From: an uncultured Eubacteriales bacterium
Lineage (GTDB): Bacteria > Bacillota > Clostridia > Oscillospirales > CAG-272
Length of the DNA: 64,000 bases
Assembly: GCA_934432675.1 (NCBI GenBank)
Contig: CAKRYT010000002.1
Span: 1-64,000, forward strand
Direction of reading: 5' to 3'
Shown here: positions 1 through 8,775 of the stretch, in pieces
How the letters are laid out: the number at the start of each line of letters is the position of its first letter
Numbering within the stretch: position 1 is the first letter of the stretch
Program-made: the position numbers and the translations under genes
Notes under the pieces: model-generated
The model's database searches: none
Told to the model about the DNA's origin: nothing
Seen by the model: only the letters and a program-made list of their open reading frames with translations

Positions 1-64
1 GGTCGCAGATGTAAGCACAGTAATGTGTTCAGTTGAGCGATACTAATTGCCCGAGGGCTTGAAC
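1..64 (+). rRNA. rrl: 23S ribosomal RNA, 3' end (partial)
   Basis: The first ~64 bases match the conserved 3' end of bacterial 23S rRNA, including the GATACTAAT and CCGAGGGCTTGA blocks that close the molecule. The gene runs in from the left edge. The exact 3' end is set by similarity and may be off by a few bases. The sequence just after it (TTTATTCGGTTTTTCAA, ~112-128) resembles the spacer that usually follows 23S in Clostridia. No 5S gene follows before the terminator at 154-177. Confidence 0.9.
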
Positions 65-153
65 TGCATCCTTGCAGATTCAGGTCGCACAATTGATTTG
101 AGTCTCGTTCTTTATTCGGTTTTTCAATGGGTATTCCCCTTTTTATTTGCTTC

Positions 154-177
154 GTGCCCCCCATCGGGCACTTTTTT
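154..177 (+). terminator. rRNA operon terminator
   Basis: GTGCCC (154-159) pairs with GGGCAC (166-171) around a six-base loop and is followed by six T. It lies 90 bases after the 23S end, so it probably ends the rRNA operon. Confidence 0.8.
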
Positions 178-322
178 CTTCTTACCCCGTAGCCCTTTCC
201 CGTCGCAGCGGTGCCTTTCACCCCTCTTTCGTCGAGAAGTGATCGTCCCGGCACAATCGGTATTCCTTTTCGTATGTGTCGGTGAGGGCAAACCATTTTG
301 TAGGTGCAGATCATTTTTATCC

Positions 323-355
323 ATAAAGCCGCGCACGGTTTGTGCGCGGCTTTAT
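323..355. terminator. Perfect 14-bp inverted repeat, possible second terminator
   Basis: Arms 323-336 and 342-355 are perfect reverse complements (ATAAAGCCGCGCAC) around a five-base loop. The ends are A- and T-rich, so it could stop transcription in either direction. Apart from this, the terminator at 154 and the promoter at 421, bases 65-556 hold nothing recognisable. Confidence 0.55.
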
Positions 356-420
356 CTTTCGGAGAATCCCGGAGCCTGTTTAGGGCTTAAAACGGTGTTT
401 TTTGTTTTAATCGGCGATAC

Positions 421-449
421 TTGCAAATGCAGGGATATTGATTTATAAT
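421..449 (+). promoter_or_regulatory. Sigma-A type promoter for the M6-like protease gene
   Basis: TTGCAA (421-426), a 17-base spacer and TATAAT (444-449). It lies about 100 bases before the start codon at 557 and has no TGN extension before the -10 box. Confidence 0.7.
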
Positions 450-556
450 GTGAATAAAAGGATGCATATTGTAAGAAAAATGCTCTTTTTTCATAAGCGC
501 GTAGTGTTTTCGTGGCTGATAAAAACAATTGACTTCCAAAGATAGAGGGATTCACG

Positions 557-3500
557 ATGAAGCTGTGTAAGGTATTATCTTTTGTATTGATCGGCGTGAT
601 GCTCGTTGCTTGTTGCCTGGGGGTATCGGGATTGCCGACGACTGCCGGGCAGTCTACCGAGGATGAAACCAAGCCCTACTATTTGTCCGCCAACAGTAAC
701 GTGGATACGATCCACGCGACCACGGTTGGGGCGCTCCCCTGCATCGGTCAGGCAAAAATATTGGTGTTTTATGTCGATTTTCAAACCGGAAAGGAAGAAG
801 GGGCCAAAACCAGGGAACAGGTGGAAGAGCTGTTTTTCTCCGAAACGGCCAAGCACGACCCTACGCTCGCCTATTCAGAGCAGGACAGTGTGAGAAGTTA
901 TTACTATCGTTCTTCCTACGGCAAGGTCGACATCACCGGGTCTGTATATGAATACCAATCGCAAAAGACATCTTATGACGATGCGGTGCCACTGCTCAAC
1001 GAGATCATCGCTTATTATCAGGACATCATTCCCTGGGATGAATACGACGGGAACAACGACGGATACATTGATGGTATTTATCTTGTTCGAAAAATAGCAG
1101 GTCTTCAGGGAGGAGACAGCTTCGTCGCAAATTATACCAATACTGCCGGTAACCTAAAAATCGCTAAGATGTGTTTCACAATCACCATGGATTTATCTAC
1201 CATATGCCATGAAACCTGTCATATGTTCGGACCTGCCGATATGTATGCCACCGTCAGTGTGAACCCGAACGGTATACAGACTGCATGTATCATGGAAAAC
1301 GGGTTGGGAGACCTCCCGAGTGCCACCAAGTTCGTGCTGGGGTGGTTGGACAACGCGGTCTTTGTGAGCGCCTCAGACGTCGGCACCTATCAACTGCGCA
1401 GTTATTCCCATTACGGCGATGCATTGATCATTTATCCGGACGGGGATCCCACCAATCGCAACTGGTTCTTCGCCGAGTACGTCACGAGTGAGGGGAACAA
1501 CCGGTATTCCGGGACGCAAGGGGGGCTTCGCGTCTGGAAAACACAGATGAATCTGGACGCGGATTATAATATCAACGGCGCGAAGGAGTTTTGCGAAGGA
1601 ACACCAGAGTCACCGTATGCATACCTGGAAGCCGTTCACCCCGATAACGTGTGGAACTATTATCTGCAAGCGGGACAGGAGATCACGCCGTATACATATC
1701 CGTCTACGGCATACAGCGATACATTTTACAACGAGGGTGGGGCGAAGATGCTCAAAGACCTGACGTTCTCCGGAATTGACATATCCTTCACGAAGGCTGC
1801 GGACGGTGTCGCTACCGTGGATGTGCAGATCGAGAAATCCGCCGACTTGTCCCGCGAGGCAAACGCGACCGTCACGCTCCTCACACCCGATCGATCCAGT
1901 CTTTTCCTGGATAATAAGGATTTAATTTGTTTCGCTTCATTGGTAGCGAACCGGGAATTAAAGATCACGGATTCCATTCAGCTGCTTTCGCCAAGTAGCG
2001 GCGATCATGATAGCGTGGAAACAAAGCTCTCCAAAAATCAATGTGAAATTCTGTTGTATATATCGCCGACCGTGCTGCGATCTTTGCAGGCAAAATCCGA
2101 TTGGGAGATTTCCGTTTCCGGTGTGAAGACCTATTACGGGGCACCGGTGCGCATCTCACAGGAGACGGCGACAATAGATTTCTCCGAATTTCCTACCCCA
2201 CTTTTGGAGTGTGACGGAGTATACAACACCGGAATCAATCTGAGTCGAGATTTTAATTTAATATGTTATACCATCTCTGATTCGGTGGTTTTGTCATTCT
2301 ATTATAATATTACCGATCGCAAGCTATATTGGGCAGAAACCGATACTGTTACCAACACGACGAGTGAGTATGAACTGCCGTTGCCGGACGATATTAACAT
2401 GGATGGGTGGACGGATCGCGGTTATATTTCCGTATGGCGGGATGCCGATGCTTATTTCGTCCAGATTTACAATTACGTTTGTTGCTATCGGGACAGAACA
2501 CTGGTTGCCGCGCGTGAATGTATAACCGATGAAGGGCAATACTTGCTGTTCAGAGGCGGGGATGAACAACCCTACTTTGTCTCGACAGACGACCGCATTT
2601 ATCGGATGGTGTTCAGCAACGGTCAAATCGCATTTGAAAAGGTGAATATTGAACTGCCGGGCATGGGGATACGTTCCTACATGGTGTATCATGTGTACTC
2701 CTTCGTCGAGAATCGGTACATCGTGACTGCCCCAGATCAAATATTGATTTTCAACACGGAAACAGACACCGTGCAAACGGTCGACTGCGTCGGGCTCATA
2801 GAGGACGGCGTGTTCTTTGAAAATGGTTACTATTACGTTTTCACGTTAAGCCAGGATCTGAAAATGTACAAATATGATACCGCGTTTCGCTTGGTGCAGG
2901 AAACCTGTGTACTCAAAGATCTGGTGACGACGATGCAGTATAGTAGGGGATTGCATCTTCGCTTTTACAATCAATCGTGGATCATCAACTTTGAAGGGGT
3001 CAGCTATTCAAATGCGATCACCTATGACAATACGTTTTTGGTGCTGTGTGCCGAGAACGGCGAAGTGATCAGTTACTATCGTTACGGCAACCCAACGTAT
3101 CGGTATGTATGCCAATTTGTCCCCCTGTCACCGTACAAGTTGATCGGGATCAACCCTACGTCTTTTCTGTATGTGCGCACGGAATGTGAACAGCACACAA
3201 TGGGCGAGTGGACCTGCGTGCTCGATCCGACCTGTGTGAAGGAGGGGCAAGAACGCAGGGACTGTCAAAACTGCAACTATTTTGAGACACGCTCGGTGCA
3301 GGCGACCGGGCAACATGTGGAATCGGCGGCAGTGACAGAAAACCGGGAAGAAGCGACCTGCACCAACCCCGGAGGGTATGACAGCGTCATTTACTGTACC
3401 GTGTGCCACGAGGAAGTAAGCCGCGAGCACAAGGTACTGGAAGCAAAGGGGCACACGGAGGCACCGGCGGTGACGGAGAACCGGGTGGAGGCGACATGCA

Positions 3501-4171
3501 CCAACCCCGGAGGGTATGACAGCGTCATTTACTGTACCGTGTGCCACGAGGAAGTAAGCCGCGAGCACAAGGTACTGGAAGCGAAGGGGCACACGGAGGC
3601 ACCGGCGGTGACGGAGAATCGGGCGGAGGCGACCTGCACTGCGGACGGCAGCTATGACCGCGTGGTCTATTGTTCCGTGTGTCATGTGTGCCTTGACCGC
3701 GAGGTGAAGACCATAGACCGGCTCGGACACTGTTTCACCAACTACCATCCCAACGGCGATGCCACCTATACCGAGGACGGTACCATGACAGCCAAGTGTG
3801 ATCGCTGTAACGCAACCGATACACAGCAGGATGTGGGCAGTGCATTGGGGCTGATTCAAAAATTCCGTGATCAGATAGGAGCCCTACCGCCTGCCGAGGT
3901 CACGGAGAAAACGTACCAGGCGTTGTATGCCGCCCTGCAAACATACGCTGCGCTCACCACCGAGGAACAAGCTGCTGTGTCGGCAGAGTATGAGGTGCTC
4001 GGACAAAGGATCGCGGATTACAATGCCGGGGTACAGAGCCTCAACAGCTCCCTTGCCGATGCGACCAAAATCGGTCTGGCACCCATTATGACATGCGGTT
4101 TCACCTTCGCGGCTGCACTGTGGTACCTGCTCAGCAAGAGAGTCTTTATGCAAGGAGGAAATTCACAATGA
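557..4171 (+). CDS. Secreted M6-family-like metalloprotease with Cys-x-x-Cys repeats and C-terminal anchor
   Basis: Predicted 1204-residue exported protein. The N-terminus is a signal peptide (basic start, hydrophobic run to about residue 22). Residues ~100-400 resemble the M6 (immune inhibitor A-like) peptidase domain: HETCHMFGPADMY gives the HExxH zinc motif at His218, Glu219 and His222 with Asp228 after it, and a DGNNDGYIDG stretch lies upstream. The middle is a large beta-rich region I cannot assign. Residues ~875-1080 hold repeated CxxC-containing modules, two nearly identical at DNA level. The last ~30 residues contain one hydrophobic segment followed by a basic stretch, suggesting a membrane anchor rather than an LPXTG signal. 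The start has an AGAGGGA ribosome site. The gene is clearly more AT-rich than its neighbours, which hints at transfer. It overlaps the next gene by ATGA. Substrate unknown. Confidence 0.8.
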   Translation: MKLCKVLSFVLIGVMLVACCLGVSGLPTTAGQSTEDETKPYYLSANSNVDTIHATTVGALPCIGQAKILVFYVDFQTGKEEGAKTREQVEELFFSETAKHDPTLAYSEQDSVRSYYYRSSYGKVDITGSVYEYQSQKTSYDDAVPLLNEIIAYYQDIIPWDEYDGNNDGYIDGIYLVRKIAGLQGGDSFVANYTNTAGNLKIAKMCFTITMDLSTICHETCHMFGPADMYATVSVNPNGIQTACIMENGLGDLPSATKFVLGWLDNAVFVSASDVGTYQLRSYSHYGDALIIYPDGDPTNRNWFFAEYVTSEGNNRYSGTQGGLRVWKTQMNLDADYNINGAKEFCEGTPESPYAYLEAVHPDNVWNYYLQAGQEITPYTYPSTAYSDTFYNEGGAKMLKDLTFSGIDISFTKAADGVATVDVQIEKSADLSREANATVTLLTPDRSSLFLDNKDLICFASLVANRELKITDSIQLLSPSSGDHDSVETKLSKNQCEILLYISPTVLRSLQAKSDWEISVSGVKTYYGAPVRISQETATIDFSEFPTPLLECDGVYNTGINLSRDFNLICYTISDSVVLSFYYNITDRKLYWAETDTVTNTTSEYELPLPDDINMDGWTDRGYISVWRDADAYFVQIYNYVCCYRDRTLVAARECITDEGQYLLFRGGDEQPYFVSTDDRIYRMVFSNGQIAFEKVNIELPGMGIRSYMVYHVYSFVENRYIVTAPDQILIFNTETDTVQTVDCVGLIEDGVFFENGYYYVFTLSQDLKMYKYDTAFRLVQETCVLKDLVTTMQYSRGLHLRFYNQSWIINFEGVSYSNAITYDNTFLVLCAENGEVISYYRYGNPTYRYVCQFVPLSPYKLIGINPTSFLYVRTECEQHTMGEWTCVLDPTCVKEGQERRDCQNCNYFETRSVQATGQHVESAAVTENREEATCTNPGGYDSVIYCTVCHEEVSREHKVLEAKGHTEAPAVTENRVEATCTNPGGYDSVIYCTVCHEEVSREHKVLEAKGHTEAPAVTENRAEATCTADGSYDRVVYCSVCHVCLDREVKTIDRLGHCFTNYHPNGDATYTEDGTMTAKCDRCNATDTQQDVGSALGLIQKFRDQIGALPPAEVTEKTYQALYAALQTYAALTTEEQAAVSAEYEVLGQRIADYNAGVQSLNSSLADATKIGLAPIMTCGFTFAAALWYLLSKRVFMQGGNSQ
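3359..3729 (+). repeat. 138-bp tandem repeats encoding Cys-x-x-Cys modules
   Basis: Units begin at 3359, 3497 and 3635, an exact period of 138 bp (46 codons). The first two are nearly identical in DNA; the third has diverged. Each encodes one module with a CTVCH-type pair, conserved glycines and a GH before the next unit. A weaker copy precedes 3359. Near identity of the first two indicates recent duplication or conversion. Confidence 0.85.
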
Positions 4172-4821
4172 AGAGAATTCTGACGATCGTTCTTTCCGTT
4201 CTGGTCATCCTTGCCGGCTTTGTTGCGTGCGTCGGGGAAAACGATGATCCCGGCTCGAACGGTGGCGATGCCGGGCAGAACGCCCCGCAGGATGCGACAC
4301 AGACCGTCTATGAGAAGCTGAACGAACTGTCAAGTCGGCAATACGATCAGATCCTGCTTACCGTTACAACGACCACCGGCGGCACCGTTCTGAAAGCCGA
4401 TTACAATATGACCGCGGATCGTGTCGTATACGCTGTGGAACAACTGAACGAACTACAGATCGACGGGCAATTCGAGGATACGCCCCCTCCATACAAGAGG
4501 ACTGTCAACGGTACGGCTGTCGTAAAAAACGGAGAGATCGTCAAAGTCAATGAGGATGCGGTAAATCTTCCTGCATATCGGGAAATGAAAGGCGCATTTC
4601 ATTTTGCGGCGGGATATCTCGATGATCTCACCGTCGAATCCGGAAGAATGACTGCCAGGATTTCGGATGTATCTTCGTTTCTCGGCACGGATAAAACGAT
4701 GGATCATGCGAGTATCACGGTGATTTACAATGATGCCGCTTTTGAGGAAATCACGATTCATTATGAGGTCGGAACGACCGAAGTCGTTGCTGTCTATCGG
4801 TTCGAAAATCATTCCTCATGA
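4168..4821 (+). CDS. Putative lipoprotein of unknown function
   Basis: Predicted 217 residues. The start at 4168 follows AAGGAGG at the right distance and overlaps the stop of the protease gene (ATGA), so the two are translationally coupled; an in-frame start at 4093 lacks this support. The N-terminus has a basic start, a hydrophobic core and a lipobox-like LAGFVAC, followed by a Gly/Asp/Asn-rich linker. The rest shows no family I recognise; it looks like a small beta-rich domain. Being the last gene before a strong terminator, it is probably a partner or accessory of the secreted protease, but this is inference from position only. Confidence 0.75.
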   Translation: MKRILTIVLSVLVILAGFVACVGENDDPGSNGGDAGQNAPQDATQTVYEKLNELSSRQYDQILLTVTTTTGGTVLKADYNMTADRVVYAVEQLNELQIDGQFEDTPPPYKRTVNGTAVVKNGEIVKVNEDAVNLPAYREMKGAFHFAAGYLDDLTVESGRMTARISDVSSFLGTDKTMDHASITVIYNDAAFEEITIHYEVGTTEVVAVYRFENHSS

Positions 4822-4851
4822 AAAAGAGCCACCTCCGGGTGGCTCTTTTTT
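4821..4851 (+). terminator. Rho-independent terminator
   Basis: AGCCACC (4827-4833) pairs with GGTGGCT (4838-4844) around TCCG and is followed by a T run; flanking A and T extend the stem. It starts at the last base of the lipoprotein stop codon. Confidence 0.9.
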
Positions 4852-4974
4852 CTATGAAGAGAAGGGGACATTCCTGCTGACGGGCGAGAAATATGGTCAG
4901 ACGGAAAAACAGGGAGTACCGATTGCTCCGCCAAATAAGAATCGTATCGCGCGCGCGCTCACGCGCAAAAAGAT

Positions 4975-5003
4975 TTGCAATGCGGGGGCGGATGTGCTAT
5001 ACT
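4975..5003 (+). promoter_or_regulatory. Sigma-A promoter with extended -10
   Basis: TTGCAA (4975-4980), 17-base spacer ending in TGC, TATACT (4998-5003). The next coding start is at 5339, so the transcript has an unusually long leader. Confidence 0.75.
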
Positions 5004-5009
5004 ATACAC

Positions 5010-5338
5010 TGACGCATCACGGAGTTTTGCGGTTTGCGCCAAAACGCGCGGAAGAACGGACAGCCGCGCGACGCCAAAAGACGCCCGGTGCAATGCCTGA
5101 AAGGGCGCACGGCGTGGCAAGACCCTCGCGGGCGAGGGGCGGGTGTGACGCCGGACAACACGCCGTTGCCATGTCGGAGGGGCGTGCGGGGGCGCGAACA
5201 TACGGGCAAGATCGCGATCGGCGGGTGCCGACCGGCGGCGGGTGCTTTTTCCGGCAAATGATGATTACAGCGCGTGCGCGGCACGCGGTTTCGGTTATCC
5301 AAACGATATAAAAGGAGTGCCGGGTTCCGGCATACAGT
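5010..5338 (+). other. Long GC-rich 5' leader of the Na/phosphate cotransporter gene
   Basis: About 330 bases between the promoter and the start codon with no credible reading frame. It is very GC-rich with many short self-complementary runs, so it could fold, but I match it to no known riboswitch class. The nearest purine-rich site (AAAGGAG, ~5310-5316) is 22 bases before the ATG, unusually far. Confidence 0.4.
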
Positions 5339-7153
5339 ATGGATCTCATACATGTGATGTCTCTTTTCGGGGGAGTTGCCCTGTTCCTGTTCGGTATGTC
5401 TGCCATGGGGGACGGGCTCAAAAACCTCGCGGGGAACAAAATGGAGACTTACCTGTGGAAGTTATCTTCCACGCCGGGAAAGGCGTTTTTGCTCGGTATC
5501 CTCGTGACTGCCGTCATTCAGTCGTCGTCGGCGACCTCCGTCATGGCGGTCAGTTTCGTCAACGCGGGGATGATGGGCTTTTCCCAATCGGTCTGCGTCG
5601 TGCTCGGCGCGAACATCGGTACCACGATGACCTCGTGGCTCCTGTCGCTCTCCGGGGCGAAGGGAAGTGCCGTCGGAAGCCTGTTTTCGACCGAGGTGCT
5701 GTTCTCCGTACTGATTATCATCGGCGTCTGTCTGCGGCTCATCGGCCGTAAGCGCACCAACAAGGAGATCGGCATGGTCCTCGTCGGGCTCGGCACGCTC
5801 CTGCTCGCCATGAGCATGATCAGTTCCTCGGTCGAGCCGCTTACCGAGGACCCCGGTTTCCAGAGTATTCTCCTGCGCTTTGACCACAACCCGGCACTCA
5901 GCATGCTCGCCGGCATCCTCGTCGCGGCGGTGGTGCAGAGTTGCTCTGCCGGTGTCGGTATCTTACAGGCGGTGAGCCTCACCTGCGGCATCACGTACAA
6001 CGCCTGCCTGCCGATGATCCTCGGGATGAACATCGGCGCGAGCGTCCCCGTGCTGTTCTCCATGATCGGCTCCTCCAAGAACGGCAAGCGTTCCGCTCTG
6101 ACGTATCTCTACTCCAACCTGCTCGGCATGGTCATCGTCTGTGCCCTTTATTATCCGCTCAATGCGGTGTTTGACTTTGCGTTCATGGCATTGCCCGCGA
6201 ACACCATGGCGATCGGGATCCCGATCATCAACACCGCGATGCGTATCGTGATCGCGGCGGTGCTCCTGCCGTGCCACAAGCTGCTCGAAAAACTTATTCT
6301 CCTGACCGTCCATTACGACCCCGCGGAAAATGCGGACGAGGAGGAGATCGACAACCTCAGCGACAAACTGCTGAACGACCCGCTCATCGCGCTCGAAGGC
6401 AGCCGCGCGGCGGTCGAAAAAATGGCGAGCCTCGCACACGCCAACGTGCTGCGCGCCATGGGACTCATCCGTCACTTTGACCGTACGGAATACAACCTCG
6501 TCGGGGAGAAGGAGTCGCTCGTCGACCGTTACGAGGACAAGCTCGGTAACTACGTCGTCAAGATCGGGAAAAACGCCCTCTCCGAGGAACAGCAGGCGCA
6601 GGTCTCGTGTCTGCTCAGTGCCATCGGGGATTTTGAGCGTCTCTCCGACCACGCCGTCAACCTCTCGGAGACGGGGCTCGAAATGCACGAAAAGAAGATC
6701 GAGTTTTCCGGCGACGCCAAGCATGAGATCCATCTTTTGCTCGAAGCCGTGACCGAGATCCTCGAAATGGCATCCCGCGCCTTCGTCGACGGGGACGTCG
6801 CCGAGGCGATGGAGATCGACCCGCTCGAAGAGGTCATCGACGAGATGTGCAAGCGTTTCCGCGCCAATCACATAGCGAGGCTCCAAGACAGTGACTGCAC
6901 CATCCTCATGGGCTTTGTCTTCAACGATCTGCTCACCAATTTGGAACGTGTCTCCGACCACTGCTCCAACATTGCGTTCAGCGTCCTGCACAACTACAAC
7001 GTGGATGCGGAGGAGCACGGGTACGCCGAGATGACGTCTGCCACCCCTGCCTTCCTGCGCGGCACCGAGCACTATCGGGAAAAGTACATCGCGCGCATAG
7101 GCAAGCCGGGGGCACACGAGGCATCCGCCGACGGGAGCGAAAATCTCACCTGA
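5339..7153 (+). CDS. Na/Pi cotransporter family protein (NptA-like, with PhoU-like C-terminus)
   Basis: Predicted 604-residue membrane protein of the sodium-dependent phosphate cotransporter family. The N-terminus (residues 1-~310) holds the two inverted Na/Pi repeats, marked by QSSSATSV at residue 61 and QSCSAGVGI near residue 200, spread over about eight membrane segments. Residues ~340-560 are soluble, helical and resemble the PhoU domain fused to this transporter type. Length and order match the common bacterial form. The start MDLIHVMSLFGG agrees with the family N-terminus, although the upstream SD-like AAAGGAG lies 22 bases away; a GTG at 5315 in the same frame overlaps that site and is unlikely. 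The gene stands alone between its promoter and a terminator. Confidence 0.9.
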   Translation: MDLIHVMSLFGGVALFLFGMSAMGDGLKNLAGNKMETYLWKLSSTPGKAFLLGILVTAVIQSSSATSVMAVSFVNAGMMGFSQSVCVVLGANIGTTMTSWLLSLSGAKGSAVGSLFSTEVLFSVLIIIGVCLRLIGRKRTNKEIGMVLVGLGTLLLAMSMISSSVEPLTEDPGFQSILLRFDHNPALSMLAGILVAAVVQSCSAGVGILQAVSLTCGITYNACLPMILGMNIGASVPVLFSMIGSSKNGKRSALTYLYSNLLGMVIVCALYYPLNAVFDFAFMALPANTMAIGIPIINTAMRIVIAAVLLPCHKLLEKLILLTVHYDPAENADEEEIDNLSDKLLNDPLIALEGSRAAVEKMASLAHANVLRAMGLIRHFDRTEYNLVGEKESLVDRYEDKLGNYVVKIGKNALSEEQQAQVSCLLSAIGDFERLSDHAVNLSETGLEMHEKKIEFSGDAKHEIHLLLEAVTEILEMASRAFVDGDVAEAMEIDPLEEVIDEMCKRFRANHIARLQDSDCTILMGFVFNDLLTNLERVSDHCSNIAFSVLHNYNVDAEEHGYAEMTSATPAFLRGTEHYREKYIARIGKPGAHEASADGSENLT

Positions 7154-7160
7154 TCCAAAA

Positions 7161-7200
7161 CAACAGCGGCGGCGCGCCATGGTGCGCCGCTGCTTGTTTT
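7161..7200 (+). terminator. Terminator-like hairpin
   Basis: An imperfect GC-rich inverted repeat (AACAGCGGCG against CGCCGCTGCTTGTT) followed by TTTT lies just after the cotransporter stop. Confidence 0.6.
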
Positions 7201-7274
7201 CCGGCATAGAATCATATCGGTACCGCCTCCACGGTATCAAGAGGGGAGGGCGGGCGCAAAGCCCGCGGACGAAC

Positions 7275-8117
7275 GTGAAACGAATTGTGACCATCCAGGA
7301 TATTTCCTGCGTCGGGAAGTGCAGTCTGACCGTTGCACTCCCCATTATTTCCGCCTGCGGCGCGGAGTGTGCGGTGGTACCGACCGCCGTGCTCTCGACG
7401 CACACCGCCTTTTCGGGTTATACTTTCCGTGACCTGACGGGCGAGATGGCACCCATCGCCGCGCACTGGCGGCAGGAGGGTTTCCGTTTCGACGCGATCT
7501 ACACGGGCTACCTCGGCTCGCGGGAGCAGATCGACCTCGTGCTCGGGTACTTCCGTGACTTCGGGCATCGGGACAATCTCATCGTGGTGGACCCCGTGAT
7601 GGCGGACAACGGCCGGTTGTATGCCGGGTTCACCCCCGACTTTCCGCGCGAGATGGCGCGGCTGGCCGCGGAGGCGGACGTCATCGTCCCCAACCTGACC
7701 GAGGCGTCCTTTCTGCTCGGCATCCCGTATCGTACCGATCGGGGTGAGGAGGAACTGCACGAACTGCTCCGCGACCTCGCGGGCCTCGGGGCAAAGAACG
7801 TGGTCCTGACCGGGGTGTCGCTGCGCCCCGGGGAACTCGGCGCGATGGGGTACGAGAGCGGGACCGGCAGATTCTTTTATCACGCATCCGACTATCTGCC
7901 CGTGTCCTTCCACGGCACGGGGGACGTCTTTGCCTCGACGCTCGTCGGTGCCCTCATGCGGCGGCCGGACCTGTCCGCGGCGGTCGGGGTCGCCGTGGAC
8001 TACACCGTGGAGTGCCTGCGCGCAACACTGCGCGACCCGCAGCACGTCACGTACGGCGTGCATTTTGAGGCGGCAATCCCCTATCTTCTCGGGCGGCTCG
8101 GCATCGCCGAGCCCTGA
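7275..8117 (+). CDS. pdxY: Pyridoxal/pyridoxamine kinase (ribokinase fold)
   Basis: Predicted 280 residues. It phosphorylates pyridoxal or pyridoxamine with ATP in vitamin B6 salvage and acts in the cytosol. The N-terminus (VKRIVTIQDISCVGKCSLT) and the block PTAVLSTHTAFSGY are typical of this kinase family; the C-terminal HGTGDVFAS carries the GTGD anion hole with catalytic Asp. I place the start at GTG 7275 because family similarity begins there; an in-frame ATG at 7179 would add 32 non-conserved residues overlapping the preceding terminator. A GGAGGG lies 26 bases upstream of the GTG, separated from it by a small GCGGGC/GCCCGC hairpin that might bring it closer. No partner gene is adjacent. 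Confidence 0.85.
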   Translation: MKRIVTIQDISCVGKCSLTVALPIISACGAECAVVPTAVLSTHTAFSGYTFRDLTGEMAPIAAHWRQEGFRFDAIYTGYLGSREQIDLVLGYFRDFGHRDNLIVVDPVMADNGRLYAGFTPDFPREMARLAAEADVIVPNLTEASFLLGIPYRTDRGEEELHELLRDLAGLGAKNVVLTGVSLRPGELGAMGYESGTGRFFYHASDYLPVSFHGTGDVFASTLVGALMRRPDLSAAVGVAVDYTVECLRATLRDPQHVTYGVHFEAAIPYLLGRLGIAEP

Positions 8118-8342
8118 CCGCGGCGGAAATACAAACCGTGCGAAAGGGGCACGGGGCACGACGACGCGACAAAAACGGCAGGCGTAACGGGGCAAAAACG
8201 GCAAGACGATAAGAGTGGCGGTGACAAAAAGCGACAGGGCAACGAGAGCCGCCCCGACAGAAAAGCGGCAGGACGGCAAGAGCCCTGTCGCAAAAAGCAG
8301 CATGGCGCGAGGGCAGCAAGCGCGGCAACGAAAAACAAAACG
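8118..8342. other. Non-coding purine-rich intergenic stretch
   Basis: No supported gene. The plus strand is rich in A and G with short echoes of GGCAAAAACGGCA. A 10-bp inverted repeat (GCGACAGGGC at 8231-8240 and its complement at 8282-8291) encloses 41 bases. Nothing else stands out. Confidence 0.4.
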
Positions 8343-8375
8343 AAAAGAGGAGAAGGACGTCCTTCTCCTCTTTTT
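8343..8375. terminator. Bidirectional terminator between convergent genes
   Basis: AAAAGAGGAGAAGG (8343-8356) and its exact complement meet around ACGT, with A and T tracts on both sides. It separates the B6 kinase gene from the minus-strand AbrB-like gene. Confidence 0.85.
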
Positions 8376-8422
8376 ATCGTCCGTCCGCTGTCATAGGGCG
8401 GACAGGTCCGGCATAGGATGCA

Positions 8423-8665
8423 TCAAAGGTCGGCGAGTGCTTTACGGCAATCCGCGCAGACCTGTCTGTCGTCAAAGGTCACAAGGCCGTTTCTGCCGCC
8501 GCAGAACGTGCAGCTGTCCTCTTTCTTCAAGATGACGACGCGCTTACCGTCCAGACGAATCTCCAACGAGTCACCCGCCTGAATGTGCAGCGTGCGGCAC
8601 ATTTCCTTCGGAATCACGATACGGCCGAGATTATCGAGTTGTCTGACAATACCGGTAGTTTTCAT
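8423..8665 (-). CDS. AbrB/SpoVT-type transcriptional regulator with C-terminal zinc-knuckle-like motif
   Basis: Predicted 80 residues. Residues 1-48 are a swapped-hairpin AbrB DNA-binding domain (MKTTGIVRQLDNLGRIVIPK, then the beta-rich GDSLEIRLDGKRVVILKK). The tail carries two CxxC pairs (Cys52/Cys55 and Cys70/Cys73) likely to bind one zinc. AbrB-like proteins are transition-state or sporulation regulators in Bacillota. An AGGAGG site precedes the start and a minus-strand promoter lies ~80 bases upstream. It diverges from the spoIIIA operon, so a regulatory link to that operon is possible but unproven. Confidence 0.88.
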   Translation of the reverse strand: MKTTGIVRQLDNLGRIVIPKEMCRTLHIQAGDSLEIRLDGKRVVILKKEDSCTFCGGRNGLVTFDDRQVCADCRKALADL

Positions 8666-8746
8666 GCTGTTTTACCTCCTGCATATGTAAACGAAAAAAT
8701 GCGAACCGTTCACGAAATTGTCACATTTTTTACCAAAGCCAATCTA

Positions 8747-8775
8747 ATGGTAGCAGAATCACAGAGAGATGTCAA
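8747..8775 (-). promoter_or_regulatory. Sigma-A promoter of the AbrB-like gene
   Basis: Read on the minus strand: TTGACA (8775-8770), 17-base spacer ending TGC, TACCAT (8752-8747). The -35 box overlaps the putative start of spoIIIAA on the other strand, so the two units share control DNA. Confidence 0.75.

Noticed and set aside
65..556. 5S rRNA after 23S
   Set aside because: No CCGAACACGGAAGTTAAG-like block or fitting length on either strand in this stretch.
8690..8770. Sigma-E promoter for spoIIIA
   Set aside because: Expected from biology, but the best match (GTCACATT with AATCTAAT) is too poor to annotate.
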